A stretch of DNA of 64,000 nt from Christiangramia bathymodioli (GTDB lineage Bacteria; Bacteroidota; Bacteroidia; Flavobacteriales; Flavobacteriaceae): the NCBI GenBank assembly GCA_009735695.1, contig SRSL01000001.1:1178048-1242047 (forward strand). The letters are read 5' to 3'. Under the pieces are notes generated by a model. The model was not told the origin of the DNA. It made no database searches and worked only from the letters and a program-made list of their open reading frames with translations. The first letter of the stretch is position 1; each line of letters begins with the position of its first letter. The translations under genes and the position numbers were made by a program. Below, piece after piece: positions 62,136-64,000 of the stretch.

Positions 62136-63368
62136 TTGAAGAAATTAGGTTTATTGTTTGTGATGATGCTGGCAATTGTTGCCTGCAATGATGATGAGAA
62201 GGACCAGGCTGTAAAAGAAGTCAAAGTGGAAAAACCTGCTCCTGTAAAGAAGGAGTATGGGTTTATCTTGGACGATTTTGAGGTTTTAAAAGATACGATC
62301 CAGTCTGGTGACAGTTTTGGTTTTATAATGAATGAGAATGGGGTAGATCACGGAAAGGTTTTTGAGATTTCCGAAAAGGTGAAGGATACCTTCAATCCTG
62401 CCAGGATCACCGCCGGAAAAAAATATATGATCCTGAAGGCAAAAGATTCTGCCAGGACTCCCCAGTATTTCATCTACGAAAACGATAAGATCAATTATAC
62501 GGTGGTTGCCCTTGGAGACAGTATCTATGCTGAAACCCGTAAAAGACCTGTTACCGTAAAAAGAAGGGAAGTTTCTGGAGTGATCGTCTCATCGCTTTCA
62601 GAAGCTATACAGGAGCAGGGGCTAAGTAACCTGCTCGTTTATGAGCTATCTAATATTTACCAGTGGAGCATAGACTTTTTCAGGCTTCAGAAGGGCGACC
62701 AGTTCAAGATGGTCTATCACGAAAAATACATCGAAGACACCATCTTCGCGGGTATCGAGAAGGTAGATGCCGCTGTCTTTAAACATTCGGAAAAACCATT
62801 TTATGCCTTTAGATATAATGTGGATTCCCTTACGAATAAGCCAAGTTTTTACGATGAGGAGGCTAAGGCATTACAAAGTTTCTTCCTGAAAGCCCCGCTT
62901 AATTATTCAAGGATTTCCTCAAGATATACCAAAAGAAGGTTCCACCCGGTTCAGAAGAGATGGAAAGCGCATCTTGGAACCGACTATGCCGCACCTTATA
63001 ATACTCCAATCGTAAGTACGGCTAATGGAACCGTGATCGCTTCGGGATATACTTCCGGGAACGGAAATTATGTGAAAGTAAGACACAACGGTAAATACAC
63101 TACCCAGTACCTGCACATGACCAAAAGAGCGGTGAGAAAAGGCCAGGTGGTGAAGCAGGGAGACGTGATAGGTTATGTTGGAAGTACCGGACTGGCAACT
63201 GGGCCGCACGTATGTTATCGATTCTGGGTGAACGGTAAGCAGGTGGATCCTTACAGGCAAAACCTTCCTTCAGCCGAAAAGATCAAAGAAGAACTGAAAG
63301 ATGAATATTTTGCTTATATCCAGCCATTAAAAGCAGAATTAGAAGAAATTGAATATAAAAGTATTTAG
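62136..63368 (+). CDS. M23-family peptidase-like lipoprotein with altered HxH motif
   Basis: The gene uses a TTG start at 62136; no in-frame ATG lies upstream, and the lipobox LAIVAC with Cys near residue 17 needs this start. The 410-residue protein has a LysM/SH3-like region (about 40-150), a linker and a C-terminal M23 LytM domain (about 270-375). The first zinc motif HxxxD is intact as H279-D283 (HLGTDYA), but the second motif reads PHVCYRF, so H358 is kept and the usual second His of HxH is C360. Cys may serve as zinc ligand. It probably cuts peptidoglycan cross-bridges or activates amidases. The 12-base gap to TDO and the zero-base junction to pgi suggest a shared transcript. Confidence 0.87.
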   Translation: MKKLGLLFVMMLAIVACNDDEKDQAVKEVKVEKPAPVKKEYGFILDDFEVLKDTIQSGDSFGFIMNENGVDHGKVFEISEKVKDTFNPARITAGKKYMILKAKDSARTPQYFIYENDKINYTVVALGDSIYAETRKRPVTVKRREVSGVIVSSLSEAIQEQGLSNLLVYELSNIYQWSIDFFRLQKGDQFKMVYHEKYIEDTIFAGIEKVDAAVFKHSEKPFYAFRYNVDSLTNKPSFYDEEAKALQSFFLKAPLNYSRISSRYTKRRFHPVQKRWKAHLGTDYAAPYNTPIVSTANGTVIASGYTSGNGNYVKVRHNGKYTTQYLHMTKRAVRKGQVVKQGDVIGYVGSTGLATGPHVCYRFWVNGKQVDPYRQNLPSAEKIKEELKDEYFAYIQPLKAELEEIEYKSI

Positions 63369-64000
63369 ATGAAAGCGATTAATCCAACCACTACTAAAGC
63401 CTGGAAAGAACTAGAAAAGCATTTTGAAGAGATACGGGATGTGCATATGAAGGATATGTTCAGCCAGGATCCTTCGCGTGCAGAAAAATTCAGTATAAAG
63501 TGGGAGGATTTCTATGTTGATTATTCTAAAAACCGAATTGACGAGAACACCCGTAAATTGCTCCTGGAGCTAGCTTCAGAATGTGGTTTAAAAGAAGCCA
63601 TGGACGCTTATTTTGGCGGAAAAGCTATCAACCAAACCGAAAATCGTGCAGTCTTACATACAGCTTTAAGAGCCGATAAGAATGCCAACATTGAACTCGA
63701 TGGAAAGAATGTGGTTCCTGAGGTTAATAAGGTAAAAGAGAAAATCAAAGATTTTAGCTTTGAGGTAATTAGCGGGGCCAAAAAAGGTTATACCGGCAAA
63801 CCCTTTACCGATGTGGTGAATATCGGGATTGGAGGTTCAGACCTTGGACCTGCTATGGTGACCGAAAGTTTGAAATTCTACCAGAATCATCTCAATCTTC
63901 ATTTTATTTCCAATGTAGATGGAGATCATGTTCATGAAACCATCAAGGACCTGAATCCTGAAACCACGCTTTTTGTGATTGTTTCCAAGACATTTACCAC
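63369..64000 (+). CDS. pgi: Glucose-6-phosphate isomerase, N-terminal part (cut by window end)
   Basis: The frame opens at ATG 63369, directly after the M23-like gene's stop, and runs 210 codons to the window end. The visible protein shows the Pgi opening ([21 protein letters not shown]), the [14 protein letters not shown] segment (about residues 87-100), and the signature [20 protein letters not shown] with its sugar-phosphate-binding loop. The end of the window reads VIVSKTFTT, the next family motif. The rest lies outside. Pgi interconverts glucose-6-phosphate and fructose-6-phosphate in glycolysis. Confidence 0.95.
   Translation, partial: MKAINPTTTKAWKELEKHFEEIRDVHMKDMFSQDPSRAEKFSIKWEDFYVDYSKNRIDENTRKLLLELASECGLKEAMDAYFGGKAINQTENRAVLHTALRADKNANIELDGKNVVPEVNKVKEKIKDFSFEVISGAKKGYTGKPFTDVVNIGIGGSDLGPAMVTESLKFYQNHLNLHFISNVDGDHVHETIKDLNPETTLFVIVSKTFT

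Overview
The window looks like chromosome of a marine-type member of the Flavobacteriaceae (Bacteroidota), most like the Gramella/Christiangramia group. This rests on family-level recognition, not on a database search. Supporting signs are Bacteroidota -7 promoter elements (TAnnTTTG) ahead of many genes, an almost complete lack of Shine-Dalgarno sites, TonB-dependent receptors with an N-terminal carboxypeptidase-regulatory-like domain, a DksA/TraR protein without zinc-finger cysteines, a THC0290_0291-type protein, and FeoB followed by a tiny Cys-rich protein. Nearly all of it is densely packed, ordinary chromosomal coding sequence. I see no prophage, insertion sequence, integron or CRISPR array.

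Layout. (1) 1-12125 is a heme region. A leftward operon hemA-hemC-hemD-hemE runs into a gene cut by the window edge. Divergently come an AraC-type regulator, a ThuA-like protein, hemH, a MATE transporter, a large secreted Asp-box/VPS10-type protein and hemJ. (2) 12167-17463 holds an NtrY-like sensor kinase, an enoyl-CoA hydratase, a PA0069-type radical SAM protein, an HD phosphohydrolase, PlsC and a bacilliredoxin. (3) 17644-26085 is a metal-homeostasis block: a TerB-DnaJ membrane co-chaperone, a TonB receptor with a coupled thioredoxin, a divergent DtxR regulator with a ZIP transporter, then feoA-feoB and a 49-residue FeoB-associated protein, and a SCO-family copper protein. AT-rich TTTAG...TAAA sites between the TonB and dtxR genes and at the feoA start suggest that the DtxR protein controls the whole block. 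(4) 26237-31173 holds an S2P-type protease, a 5'-nucleotidase lipoprotein, a HEIGH-type metalloprotease lipoprotein, tRNA-Asn with a duplicated 3' tail and terminator, and a probable orphan immunity-type gene. (5) 31515-35030 is phosphate uptake: an OprP-like porin and a PiT permease with a PhoU-like tail.

(6) 35169-37743 is an NAD/ADP-ribose salvage operon (macro domain protein, pncB, pncA). (7) 37740-48540 holds an outer-membrane-type protein, gdhA, recO, a second TonB receptor, ileS, a dksA-like gene, a small exported protein and lspA. (8) 48541-53329 is a leftward block: a two-component pair, then a tight RimB-like/RimK/AstE-like/formyl-THF cyclo-ligase operon. (9) 53482-64000 holds uvrC, a patatin fused to an outer-membrane barrel, hmgA and hppD (tyrosine catabolism), a DUF3108 protein, tryptophan 2,3-dioxygenase, an M23 peptidase-like lipoprotein with an altered HxH motif, and the first part of pgi.

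No clear new defence or mobile system stands out. The best leads are the DtxR/Feo/TonB regulon with its putative operators, the RimK-RimB-AstE-like peptide modification operon, the macro-pncB-pncA operon, the duplicated tRNA-Asn tail, and the orphan immunity-type gene whose frame has no ATG. Promoter elements also move several gene starts downstream of the longest open frame.
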